Shown one piece after another: positions 23,804 through 35,223 of a DNA stretch of 64,000 nucleotides (its first letter is position 1; each line of letters opens with the position of its first letter). Location: the NCBI RefSeq assembly GCF_002631185.1, contig NZ_PDNU01000002.1, forward strand, positions 1-64,000, read 5' to 3'. Origin of the DNA: Teichococcus rhizosphaerae (GTDB taxonomy: Bacteria; Pseudomonadota; Alphaproteobacteria; Acetobacterales; Acetobacteraceae). The position numbers and the translations under genes are program-made. Below the pieces are notes generated by a model. It was not told the origin of the DNA. It saw nothing but the letters and a program-made list of their open reading frames with translations, and ran no database searches.

Positions 23804-26052
23804 GCGGCGCCGGCCCCCGCCTCGGCGCCCTCATGCGCGGCGTCCGCCGCCTCCCCATGCCGCCTGCGCGCGGCGCGGCGGCGGAACCACGACACCAGGC
23901 TCTGCAAGCCGTAGGACATGCCGCCCCACGCCACCAGCACGACGATGAAGCCCAGTATGTCGGTGAGGGAAGGGTCGGTCATGATGCGCAGCAGGCGGTC
24001 GCCCAGCGCCGTCATCAGCACCAGGCCGGGCGCCAGGCCCAGCGCCGTGCCCACTGTGTAGTCGAGCAGCGGGATGCGGATGGCGCCGGCCACCAGGTTC
24101 ACCAGGGTGAAGGGCGCCACCGGCATCAGCCGCACCATGGTGACGGCCATGATGCCGTTGCGCGCGATGCTGCGGCTGATGCGGTTGATGCGCGGCCCGA
24201 GCAGCTTGCGCAGCAGCTTCGGCCCCACCTTGCGGCCGAGCAGGTAGGTGAGCACGGCGCTGACCATGGCGCCCACCGCCGCATAGGCCAGCCCCGGCCA
24301 CAGCCCGAAGGCCGCCGCCGTGGCCACGATCAGCACGTTGACCGGAAAGGCGATGAGCCCCAGCGCCATGAACAGGCCGAGGGCGATGGCCGGCCCCCAG
24401 GCGCCGTTGGCGTTCTGCATGGAGGCGCTGAAGGTTTCCGGGTTCAGGTAGGCCGAGAGCGGCGTGTAGCGCCAGACCACCCCCAGCAGCAGCACCGGCA
24501 CCACCACCAGCGCGATGCGCGCCCAGAGCGGCAGCCCGTGCGAGGTGCCGTCGGCGGCGGTGAAGTCGGCCAGCAGCATGGCGGTGCCGAGGGCGCGCTG
24601 CGGGTCGGCCACCGCCTCGATCTGCGGCAGGGCCTCGCCCTCGTCCAGCTCCCCGTCCTCGATCGGCAGGAGCTGGTGGGTGCGGCCCGCGAGGCGGTCC
24701 AGCGCGCCGAACAGCCCGCCCGCCCGCACCGTCTCCGCCACCTGCTCCGGCGTGGCGGCGAGGTGCTCGGCCAGGAAGCGGTCCCGCACGCGGGCGATCA
24801 TGGCGCGCTGCTCCGCCGTGGTGGCCTCCACCACGAGGTCGCACTCCGTGTCCGCGCCCATGGAGCGGTTGCAGAGGTTGGCGGAGCCGACGCGCAGCAC
24901 CGTGTCGTCGATGATCGTGACCTTGGAGTGGACCATGACGTCCGCCTGCGGCGTGCGCTTGGTGCCGACATGCGGATAGACCAGCCGCACCCTGTCGGCC
25001 ACGCCCGCCTCGCGCAGCAGGGTCATGAAGCGGATGCGGCCGGCGAGCATGGTGCGGTGCTCAAGCCAGGTGTGGTGCGTGCGGGGGCCGAGGATGACGA
25101 CCTGGAGCCGCGGGCGGGCGCGCAGCCGGTCCGCCAGGCGGCGCGCCAGGCCGAGCGCGGTGAGGAACTGGTTCTCGATGTAGATGCTGTGCTCGGCGCG
25201 GTCGATCATCGCCTCGAACAGCCGCTCCACCTCGCGGATCTCGGGCTCGTCCTCGTAGCCGCCCTGGGTGCGGGCGATGCCCACCCGCACATCCGTCAGG
25301 TCCGGCGCCACATCGGCGGGCCAGGGCGCGGGGCGGCGGGGGACGGGCTCGCGCGGGGGCAGGTCCTCGCAGGCGCCGCGTGCCCAGCGGGCGCGGAACA
25401 GGTCGGCCAGCGCCCCGGCGGCCTCGCCATCCACCATCATCTGCACGTCGTGGAAGGGGGCGTAGGTCTCGTCGCGCGGGTCGACGCGGTGCGGGTTGAC
25501 CGGGTTGTGCGCCGGGGTGTCCCAGCGGCGGATGGTCAGGTCCAACCCGCCGGAAAAGGCCAGGGTGTCGTCGATCACCGCGATCTTCTGGTGGTGCGAG
25601 GCGCCGAAGGCCACGTCCCCGTCCAGGCACAGCTCGATCTGGGCGGGGGTGTTCCATTGCAGCGCCAGCTCGGGCAGCAGCTCGCGCTCCAGCGCGTAGA
25701 GCACCGAATAGTCCCACAGCAGCAGCTTCACCCGCAGCCGGGGGCGGCGGCGCACCAGCTCGGCCAGGAAGGGGCCGAGCGTCGCGGGCATCCCGTCCGT
25801 CGCCTCGCCGGAGGGGCCGACCAGGGGGGTGCGGCTGTCGATGTCCCAGCCGGCGATCAGGATGGTCTCCCGCGCCTGCTTCATCGCCTCCCGCAGCGCG
25901 CCGTAATAGGCGGCGGCGTCGATCAGCACCGCGGCGCGGGGGGCGTGGGCGGTGCGCCACACCGTGTCGCCGGGGCGCAGCAGGGGCAGCGTGGCGTGCG
26001 GGGATAGGGGCATGACGGTGCCGCTGGCGGGGGGCTGAATGATCATCGCCAT
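23800..26052 (-). CDS. Phospholipase D-like / VTT (DedA-type) membrane fusion protein
   Basis: Encodes 750 aa. The N-terminal ~480 residues are a PLD-superfamily catalytic unit with two HKD motifs (HxKx4D at about 154-161 in SHHQKIAVIDD, and 375-382 in VHSKVTIIDD). The C-terminal ~250 residues are a VTT/SNARE-associated domain with about five or six membrane spans (about 505 onward; FPVNVLIVATAAAFG, GRKVGPKLLRKL, RLMPVAPFTLVNLVAGA). VTT/DedA proteins are implicated in lipid scrambling or transport, so a membrane-anchored phosphatidyl-hydrolase/transferase (cardiolipin-synthase-like) is plausible. Starts at 26052, 26046 or 26013 are possible. Coupled by overlap to the EEP gene. Confidence 0.9.
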   Translation of the reverse strand: MAMIIQPPASGTVMPLSPHATLPLLRPGDTVWRTAHAPRAAVLIDAAAYYGALREAMKQARETILIAGWDIDSRTPLVGPSGEATDGMPATLGPFLAELVRRRPRLRVKLLLWDYSVLYALERELLPELALQWNTPAQIELCLDGDVAFGASHHQKIAVIDDTLAFSGGLDLTIRRWDTPAHNPVNPHRVDPRDETYAPFHDVQMMVDGEAAGALADLFRARWARGACEDLPPREPVPRRPAPWPADVAPDLTDVRVGIARTQGGYEDEPEIREVERLFEAMIDRAEHSIYIENQFLTALGLARRLADRLRARPRLQVVILGPRTHHTWLEHRTMLAGRIRFMTLLREAGVADRVRLVYPHVGTKRTPQADVMVHSKVTIIDDTVLRVGSANLCNRSMGADTECDLVVEATTAEQRAMIARVRDRFLAEHLAATPEQVAETVRAGGLFGALDRLAGRTHQLLPIEDGELDEGEALPQIEAVADPQRALGTAMLLADFTAADGTSHGLPLWARIALVVVPVLLLGVVWRYTPLSAYLNPETFSASMQNANGAWGPAIALGLFMALGLIAFPVNVLIVATAAAFGLWPGLAYAAVGAMVSAVLTYLLGRKVGPKLLRKLLGPRINRISRSIARNGIMAVTMVRLMPVAPFTLVNLVAGAIRIPLLDYTVGTALGLAPGLVLMTALGDRLLRIMTDPSLTDILGFIVVLVAWGGMSYGLQSLVSWFRRRAARRRHGEAADAAHEGAEAGAGAA

Positions 26053-26160
26053 TCCGCAACGCAGCAGCCCGGAAAAAGTGTCATGCGCGAAGCGGGGGCC
26101 GCCACGCCCCAGGGTTGCGGGAGCGGCGGCGGCGGCACACGCCCCCGCCGCCCGCTTTTC

Positions 26161-27009
26161 TCAGGCCAGGACGCGGGCGGGGATGTTGTCCAGCAGCCGC
26201 ACGTCGCCCAGCCGCGCGGCGGCGATCAGCCGGGCCTCGCCGGTCTGTCCCCCGGGCCAGGGGGCGAGCGTTTCCGGCACGACGAGCGCCAGGTAGTCCA
26301 CCCCGAAGCCCTCGGCGGCCAGGGCGGCGCGCGCCTCGGCCAGGGCATCGCCCGCCGGGCGGCCGGCGGCGAGGGCCGCGGCCAGGGCGTCGAGCCGGCG
26401 GGGCAGGGCGGCCGCCCGCGCGCGGTGCTCCGGCGCGAGGCGCTGGTTGCGGGAGGACAGGGCCAGCCCGTCCGTGTCGCGCACCGTGGGCAGGCCCACG
26501 ATCTCCAGCGGCAGGTGCAGGTCGGCCACCACGCGGCGGATGACCTGGAGCTGCTGCCAGTCCTTCTCGCCGAACACCGCCACGTCCGCCCGCGTCATCA
26601 TGAACAGCTTGGTGCAGACGGTGGCGACGCCGCGGAAATGGCCCGGGCGCTCGGCGCCCTCCCAGCCCTCGGCGGGGCCGGCGGGCTCGATGACCGTGGC
26701 CGCGCCAGGCGGGTACATCACCGCGGGGGTGGGCAGCCAGGCGAGGTCGCAGCCCGCCTCGCGCAGCTTGGCGAGGTCGCCCGCCTCGTCGCGCGGATAG
26801 CGGTCCAGGTCCTCGCCGGGGAGGAATTGCAGCGGGTTGACGAAGATGGAGGTGACCACCGCATCCGCGCGCCGCCGCGCCTCGGCCACCAGTGCGAGGT
26901 GCCCGGCATGCAGCGCGCCCATGGTGGGCACCAGGGCGATGCGCCGGCCGGCCGCGCGCCAGGCGCCGGTGGCCGCGCGCAATCCCTCCAGTTCCCGCTC
27001 GATCCGCAT
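26161..27009 (-). CDS. panC: Pantothenate synthetase
   Basis: Encodes 282 aa. Joins pantoate and beta-alanine using ATP, the last step of vitamin B5 synthesis. Motifs: [15 protein letters not shown] (HIGH-like ATP site), FVNPLQF, the conserved [13 protein letters not shown] and [10 protein letters not shown] (SSRN). Length is normal. panB and panD are not in the window. The gene is divergent from trpS across 167 bp. A GC hairpin (about 26117-26155) lies just after the stop but without T residues on this strand. Confidence 0.96.
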   Translation of the reverse strand: MRIERELEGLRAATGAWRAAGRRIALVPTMGALHAGHLALVAEARRRADAVVTSIFVNPLQFLPGEDLDRYPRDEAGDLAKLREAGCDLAWLPTPAVMYPPGAATVIEPAGPAEGWEGAERPGHFRGVATVCTKLFMMTRADVAVFGEKDWQQLQVIRRVVADLHLPLEIVGLPTVRDTDGLALSSRNQRLAPEHRARAAALPRRLDALAAALAAGRPAGDALAEARAALAAEGFGVDYLALVVPETLAPWPGGQTGEARLIAAARLGDVRLLDNIPARVLA

Positions 27010-27176
27010 GTGCTTCAGCTCCTCCGGCCGGTGTTTCGCGCTCCTCTGCCGCCTCCGCGCGATCGGCGCAACGGGGGCGCGGCCCTGGCCGAGCGGCGCG
27101 GGGCGGCGCCCATGGCTTGACGCAGGCGCCGCCGCGCGGGATCACCCCCGCCTGCCCAGGCGCGAAAGGTTCGACG

Positions 27177-28178
27177 ATGCAGCGCGTGTTCTCCGGAATC
27201 CAGCCTTCCGGCATCCCCACCCTCGGCAACTATCTGGGTGCCATCCGCAACTGGGTGCCCATGATGGACGACCATGAGTGCATCTACTGCGTGGTGGACC
27301 TGCACGCGATCACCCAGCCCTTCGACCCGAAAACGCTGGCGCGGCAGACGCGCGAGATGGCCGCGGCGCTGATCGCCTGCGGCGTGACGCCGGACCGCTG
27401 CACCCTGTTCGTGCAGAGCCATGTTCACGCCCATGCCCGGCTGGCCTGGCTGTTCAACTGCGTGGCGCGGCTCGGCTGGCTGAACCGGATGACCCAGTTC
27501 AAGGACAAGGCGGGCAAGGACCGCGAGAACGCCGGCGCCGGCCTCTATGTCTATCCCAACCTGATGGCGGCCGACATCCACGCCTACCACGCCACCCGCG
27601 TGCCGGTGGGCGAGGACCAGAAGCAGCACCTGGAGCTGGCCAACGACATCGGCGAGAAGTTCAACCACGACTACGGCGTGGAGTTCTTCCCCCACATCGA
27701 GCCGATCATCCAGGGTGTCGCCGCGCGGGTGATGAGCCTGCGGGACGGCACCAGGAAGATGAGCAAGTCGGACCCCTCCGACCAGTCGCGCATCAACCTG
27801 ACGGACGATGCCGACGCCATCGCGCTGAAGATCCGCCGCGCCAAGACCGACGCCGAGCCGCTGCCGGCCGAGCTTTCGGGGCTGGAGGCGCGGCCGGAGG
27901 CGCGCAACCTGGTGGGCATCCTGGCCGCCATCACCGGCTCCACGCCGGAGGCGGTGCTGCGCGAGCATGAGGGGCAGGGCTTCGGCACCTTCAAGGGCGT
28001 GCTGACCGAGGCGCTGGTGGCGCATCTCGGCCCGATCCAGGCGGAGATGCGGCGGCTGCTCGACGACCCGGCGGCGGTGGACGCCGCGCTGCGGACGGGG
28101 GCGGACAAGGCCGCCGCCATCGCCGAGCCGATCGTGCAGAAGGCCGAGGAACTGATGGGCTTCCTGCCCCGCCGCTGA
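27177..28178 (+). CDS. trpS: Tryptophanyl-tRNA synthetase
   Basis: Encodes 333 aa, a class I synthetase that charges tRNA-Trp. It begins [23 protein letters not shown] with the TLGN form of the HIGH motif, then DLHAIT, the [22 protein letters not shown] pocket and KMSKS at 194-198. The ATG has AAAGG about 7 nt upstream; the open frame to 26892 would run antisense through panC. A consensus-like TTGACG lies at 27117-27122, but the matching -10 is weak. Confidence 0.97.
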   Translation: MQRVFSGIQPSGIPTLGNYLGAIRNWVPMMDDHECIYCVVDLHAITQPFDPKTLARQTREMAAALIACGVTPDRCTLFVQSHVHAHARLAWLFNCVARLGWLNRMTQFKDKAGKDRENAGAGLYVYPNLMAADIHAYHATRVPVGEDQKQHLELANDIGEKFNHDYGVEFFPHIEPIIQGVAARVMSLRDGTRKMSKSDPSDQSRINLTDDADAIALKIRRAKTDAEPLPAELSGLEARPEARNLVGILAAITGSTPEAVLREHEGQGFGTFKGVLTEALVAHLGPIQAEMRRLLDDPAAVDAALRTGADKAAAIAEPIVQKAEELMGFLPRR

Positions 28179-28220
28179 GGCGCCGCCCGGCCCCGTGCAG
28201 GGCCGCCGCCCCGCCCCGCC

Positions 28221-28238
28221 CCGCCGCGTGCGCGGCGG
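28221..28238. terminator. GC hairpin after trpS
   Basis: CCGCCGCG–TG–CGCGGCGG is an 8-bp perfect inverted repeat about 43 nt after the trpS stop, preceded by three CCCCG units. There is no T tract, so a terminator role is weakly supported. Confidence 0.3.
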
Positions 28239-28372
28239 CGGGGGGCATGGAGACGGAAAATTAGCATCGCGCCGGCTAGCTTGCGGTGGCCGGCCCAGGG
28301 CCACATGCAGGAGGCGAGAGCGGCGGGGGCGGCACGATCCGTGCCCTGAAATCCGATTTCCAAGGATGCCCC

Positions 28373-30175
28373 ATGCCCCTCTTCTCGCCACCGCCCGCGG
28401 AAGAGCGCCGCCGCCTCGACGCGCTGCTGGCCCTGAACCTGCTGGAAACCCCGCCCAGCGAGAGCTACGACCGCATCACCCGGCTCGCCAGCCAGATGCT
28501 CGGCACGCCCCTGGCCGCCGTGTCGCTGACCGACGCCAACCGGCAATGGTTCAAGTCCGCCCTTGGCACCGCGGGGCGGGAGATCCCGCGCCACCAGGCG
28601 CCCTGCGCCGTGGTCAGCACCACCCGCCAGCCGCTGGTGGTGCGGGACATGCAGGAGGATGAGCGCTTCATCGGCAGCCCGCTGGTGGCGGCGGGCCTCC
28701 GCTTCTACGCCGGGGCGCCGCTGGTGACGCAGGACGGGCAGGGCCTCGGCGCCATGTGCGTGCTCGACGTCACGCCGCGCCAGGTCACGCCGGCCGAGCT
28801 GCGGGGCCTCACCGACCTCGCCGCCATGGTGATGGCGCAGGTGGAGCTGGAGCACGCCTTCGGCCGCATCGACCCGGTGAGCGGCCTGCCCAACCGGCTG
28901 CAGTTCCTGGACGAGTTCGCCGCCCGCCCGGAAGCGGCGGGGGGTGTCGCGCTGCTGGCCGACCTGTCCCATTCTAGCCAGTTCGGCCAGGCGCTGGCGG
29001 TGCTGGGGCCGGCCTATGTCGAGGCGATGACGCGGCACGGCGCGGGCGTGCTGCAGCGCGTGCTGGGCGGGCGGAACGGGCTCTACCACATCGGCGGCTG
29101 CGCCTTCCTGGTTCTGCTGGACGAGGCGCGGCCGGGCGGCTGGCAGGCGGCGGTGGCGGCGCTGGAGGCGGCCTTCGAGGCCCCCGTGCCTTTCGGCGAC
29201 ATACCGGTGGCGGCCACGCCCACCTTCGGAGTGGCCTGCTTCGGGCCCGGCGGCGGCACGGCAGGCGGAAGCGGAGCGGGCGGAAGCGGGGCTGAGGACG
29301 TGCTGCGCGCCGCCGCCAGCGCCGCCGAGGAAGCACGCCGCGCCGGCCTCAGCGCCAGCCTCTACAGCCCCGACAGCGAAGCGCGCAGCCGCCGCCGCCT
29401 CCGCCTGCTGGCCGACATGCGCCCCGCCCTGGAGGCGGAGGACCAGCTCAGCCTCGTCTTCCAGCCGCGCATCGAGATCGGCTGCGGGCGGTGCCGGGGC
29501 GCCGAGGCGCTGCTGCGCTGGCACCATTCCGAGCTGGCCGCCGTGCCGCCCGGGGAGTTCATCCCGCTGGTCGAGCAGACGGCGCTGACCCGGCCGGTGA
29601 CGCAATGGGTGATCCACCGGACCGCCGCGCAGCTCGCGGCGCTGCGGCGGGACGGGCTGGGGCTCCGGCTCTCGGTGAACGTCTCGGCGGTGAACCTGTC
29701 GGAGCCGGACTTCGCCGAGCGGCTGGTCGGCACCCTGGCGCGGCACGGGCTGGAGCCGCAGGCGATGGAGCTGGAATTCACCGAAAGCGCCCTGATGAGC
29801 AATGGCGCCGCCGCGATGGAGCAGCTGCGGGCGCTGCGGCAGATGGGGGTGGACATCGCCCTCGACGATTTCGGCACCGGCTACAGCACCTTCTCCTACC
29901 TCCAGACCCTGCCGGCCAACATCCTCAAGCTGGACCAGTCCTTCATCCGTGGCCTTTCCGCCAGCGCGCGGGACCGGCGGCTGGTGGCCACCATGATCCA
30001 GCTCGCCCACGATCTCGGCCACCGCGTGGTGGCCGAGGGGGTGGAGGACCAGGAGGCGCTCGACTTCCTGGCGGCGCGTGGCTGCGACGAGGCGCAGGGC
30101 TACCTGATCGCCCGGCCGATGGCGGAGCCGGCCCTGCGGGGCTGGCTGGCGGGGCGCCTCCGGGCGGGCGCGTGA
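28373..30175 (+). CDS. GAF–(degenerate GGDEF)–EAL cyclic-di-GMP phosphodiesterase
   Basis: Encodes 600 aa. Residues ~20-150 form a GAF sensor (TDANRQWFKSALG, CAVVSTTRQPLVVRDM, FYAGAPLVTQDGQGLGAMCVLD). Residues ~165-325 are a GGDEF-like region whose signature is GGCAF (241-245), so cyclase activity is unlikely. Residues ~345-595 are an EAL domain with E378-A-L-L-R, SVNVSAVNLS, FTESALM, LDDFGTGYSTFSYL, KLDQSFI and VVAEGVEDQEAL, all consistent with an active phosphodiesterase. The start at 28373 (MPLFSPPPAEERRRLDALL) is preceded by AAGGA and matches this GAF family's usual opening. No transmembrane segment, so cytosolic. A 15-bp tandem repeat spans the stop codon. Confidence 0.92.
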   Translation: MPLFSPPPAEERRRLDALLALNLLETPPSESYDRITRLASQMLGTPLAAVSLTDANRQWFKSALGTAGREIPRHQAPCAVVSTTRQPLVVRDMQEDERFIGSPLVAAGLRFYAGAPLVTQDGQGLGAMCVLDVTPRQVTPAELRGLTDLAAMVMAQVELEHAFGRIDPVSGLPNRLQFLDEFAARPEAAGGVALLADLSHSSQFGQALAVLGPAYVEAMTRHGAGVLQRVLGGRNGLYHIGGCAFLVLLDEARPGGWQAAVAALEAAFEAPVPFGDIPVAATPTFGVACFGPGGGTAGGSGAGGSGAEDVLRAAASAAEEARRAGLSASLYSPDSEARSRRRLRLLADMRPALEAEDQLSLVFQPRIEIGCGRCRGAEALLRWHHSELAAVPPGEFIPLVEQTALTRPVTQWVIHRTAAQLAALRRDGLGLRLSVNVSAVNLSEPDFAERLVGTLARHGLEPQAMELEFTESALMSNGAAAMEQLRALRQMGVDIALDDFGTGYSTFSYLQTLPANILKLDQSFIRGLSASARDRRLVATMIQLAHDLGHRVVAEGVEDQEALDFLAARGCDEAQGYLIARPMAEPALRGWLAGRLRAGA

Positions 30176-30210
30176 CGGGTGGGCGCGTGACGGGCGGGCG
30201 CGTGAGGGGC
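30166..30210 (+). repeat. 15-bp tandem repeat across the EAL gene stop codon
   Basis: Three units (GGGCGCGTGACGGGT, GGGCGCGTGACGGGC, GGGCGCGTGAGGGGC) lie head to tail. In the frame of the upstream gene each unit reads GCG-TGA, so the gene ends in three in-frame stops; copy-number change would not alter the protein. Confidence 0.85.
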
Positions 30211-30224
30211 GCCGCCCGAAGCCC

Positions 30225-31370
30225 TCAGGCGGGCAGCAGCAGCGTCGCCGCCGCCTGTGCCGCGATGCCCTCGCCCCGCCCGGTGAAGCCCAGCCTCTCC
30301 GTGGTGGTGGCCTTCACCGAGACGCGGGCCAGCGGGATGCCCATCAGCTCGGCCAGCCGCGCCCGCATGGCGTCCGCATGCGGCCCGATCTTGGGGCGCT
30401 CGCAGATCAGCGTGACATCCGCATGGGTGATGACGCCGCCGCGCGCCGCCACGCGGCCGGCGGCGTGGCGCAGGAAGCGGGCGCTGTCGGCGTCCTTCCA
30501 TTCCGCCTCGCTGGGCGGGAAGTGGCGGCCGATGTCGCCCTCGGCCAGCGCGCCATAGATGGCGTCGCACAGCGCGTGCACGCCCACATCGGCGTCCGAA
30601 TGGCCGTCCAGCCCCAGGCTGTGCGGGATGGTCAGGCCGCACAGCACCAGGGGCCGGCCCTCCACCAGCCGGTGGACGTCGAAGCCGGTGCCCATGGCGG
30701 GCAGGTAGCGCGGCAGCAGGGCGGCCTCGGCGCGGGCCAGGTCCTCGGGGTAGGTCACTTTCAGGTTGCTCTCCGATCCGGGCAGCAGGGCCACGTCCAG
30801 CCCGGCGGCCTCCAGCAGGGCGGCGTCGTCGGTGGCTTCTTCGCGCGCGGCGCGGTGCGCGTCCAGCAGGGCGGGGTAGCGGAAGGCCTGCGGCGTCTGG
30901 GCGCGGAACAGCCCGGCGCGCGGCACGGTGCGCAGGATGCGGCCCGAAGCGCCGGCCTTCAGCGTGTCGCTCACCGGCTGGGCGGGAATGGCGCCAGGAT
31001 GTTCGGCCAGGGCGGCGAGCAGGGCGGGCACGGTGCCGCGCGGCAGGGCGGGGCGGGCGCCGTCATGCACCAGCACCAGCTCCGGCGGGCGGGTGGCCAG
31101 CGATTCGAGGCCCCGCCGCACGCTGTCCTGCCGCGTGGCGCCGCCGGTGACGGGGGGCAGGCAGGGCAGGCCGGCGAGCAGCGCCGCCACCGTCTCCGCC
31201 TCGCCTTCCGGCACCACGGGGAGGATGGCGTCCACCCCGCCATCGGCCAGCAGGGCCTCGGCGGCATGGCGCAGCACGGGGCGGCCGAGCAGGGGGAGGT
31301 ACTGCTTCGGCACCTCGGCGCCGAAGCGGCTGCCGCGCCCGGCGGCCATGAGAAGGGCGATCACACGCAT
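30225..31370 (-). CDS. ispDF: Bifunctional IspD/IspF isoprenoid enzyme
   Basis: Encodes 381 aa. Residues 1-~222 are IspD, 2-C-methyl-D-erythritol 4-phosphate cytidylyltransferase ([39 protein letters not shown]). Residues ~226-381 are IspF, MEcPP synthase ([56 protein letters not shown]). The fused form is widespread in alphaproteobacteria and performs two steps of the MEP pathway to isoprenoids. The ATG at 31370 is the natural IspD start; the frame extends far upstream only as a GC-rich shadow of dusB and ntrB. Divergent from dusB, with 147 bp between. Confidence 0.97.
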   Translation of the reverse strand: MRVIALLMAAGRGSRFGAEVPKQYLPLLGRPVLRHAAEALLADGGVDAILPVVPEGEAETVAALLAGLPCLPPVTGGATRQDSVRRGLESLATRPPELVLVHDGARPALPRGTVPALLAALAEHPGAIPAQPVSDTLKAGASGRILRTVPRAGLFRAQTPQAFRYPALLDAHRAAREEATDDAALLEAAGLDVALLPGSESNLKVTYPEDLARAEAALLPRYLPAMGTGFDVHRLVEGRPLVLCGLTIPHSLGLDGHSDADVGVHALCDAIYGALAEGDIGRHFPPSEAEWKDADSARFLRHAAGRVAARGGVITHADVTLICERPKIGPHADAMRARLAELMGIPLARVSVKATTTERLGFTGRGEGIAAQAAATLLLPA

Positions 31371-31517
31371 GGCGCGGACCCTAGCCGCAGCGCCTCGCCG
31401 CGCCCAGGGGGTGGGGCGCGGCACGCCGCCTTGCGGCCCGCGCATGGCCGGGTTTGCTTGCCTCCTGGGCGGTTGCGCATGGACGGCGGGCGGCGCTGCC
31501 ACTAGATTGCTCAAATC

Positions 31518-32596
31518 ATGAGCATCGCCCCCATCTCCTCCCCGGCCGACACGCCGCGCCTGCGGCCGATCATGGTCGGCGCGATCCGCATCGATGCGCC
31601 GGTGATCCTGGCGCCCATGTCCGGCGTCACGGATCTGCCCTTCCGCCGGCTCTGCCGCGAGCTGCAGGCGCCGATGGTGGTGAGCGAGATGATCGCCAGC
31701 CAGGCCATGGTGCGCGAGAACCGGCAGACGCTGAAGATGGCCGAGGTGGACGGCTTCGGCGGCCCGACCAGCGTGCAGCTCGCCGGCTGCGACCCGGCGG
31801 TGATGGCCGAGGCGGCGAAGCTGGCGGTGGATCATGGCGCCGCCATCGTGGACATCAATTTCGGCTGCCCGGTGAAGAAGGTGGCGATCGGCCAGCAGGC
31901 CGGCAGCGCGCTGATGCGCGACGAGATCGGCGCCGCCCGCATCCTGGAGGCGGTGGTCAGGGCGGTGCCCGGGCCGGTGACGCTGAAGATGCGCATGGGG
32001 TGGGACCACAGCAGCCTGAACGCGCCGCGCCTGGCGAAGATCGCGGAGGAATGCGGCATCCGGCTGGTGACGGTGCATGGCCGCACCCGGCAGATGCTCT
32101 ACACCGGCACAGCCGACTGGGCCTTCGTGGCCAAGGTCAAGCAGGCGGTGGGCATCCCCGTCATCGTCAATGGCGACATCCTGACGCCGGAGCACGCGGC
32201 CGAGGCGCTGCGCCAGTCGGGCGCCGACGGCGTGATGATCGGGCGCGGCTGCTATGGCCGGCCCTGGCTGCTGGCGCGCACGGCGGCCTACCTCACCACG
32301 GGCGAGGCGCTGCCGGAGCCCGACCTCGCCACGCAGTACGGCATCGTGCTGCAGCACTACCGGGCGATGCTGGAGCACCATGGCAGCCACCCTGGCGTGC
32401 GCCTCGCCCGCAAGCACCTCGCCTGGTATTCCAAGGGCCTGCCAGGCTCGGCCGAGTTCCGCGTCAAGGTGAACCAGGCCGAGACGCAGGCCGCGGCCGA
32501 GGCGCTGCTGGCCGAGTTCTACCTGCCGCTGATCGAGCAGGGGGTGGAGGCGGTGCGCGACACCTACCGCGATGCCGGAATGGATTCCCTGGCCGC

Positions 32597-32600
<4 letters not shown>
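31518..32600 (+). CDS. dusB: tRNA-dihydrouridine synthase B (NifR3-like)
   Basis: Encodes 360 aa, a FMN-dependent enzyme reducing uridines in the tRNA D loop. Motifs: [32 protein letters not shown] (catalytic Cys), [25 protein letters not shown] and [14 protein letters not shown]. It is the first gene of the classic nifR3–ntrBC arrangement. A short, relatively AT-rich block (TAGATTGCTCAAATC) precedes the ATG, and the operon promoter should lie in the 147 bp shared with ispDF. The stop overlaps the ntrB start (ATGA). Confidence 0.95.

Positions 32601-35219
<2,619 letters not shown>

Positions 35220-35223
<4 letters not shown>

Noticed and set aside
26117-26155. Terminator-like stem with TTTTC on the plus strand after panC
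   Set aside because: The T residues follow the stem only on the plus strand, where no gene ends; on the panC strand there is no T tract.
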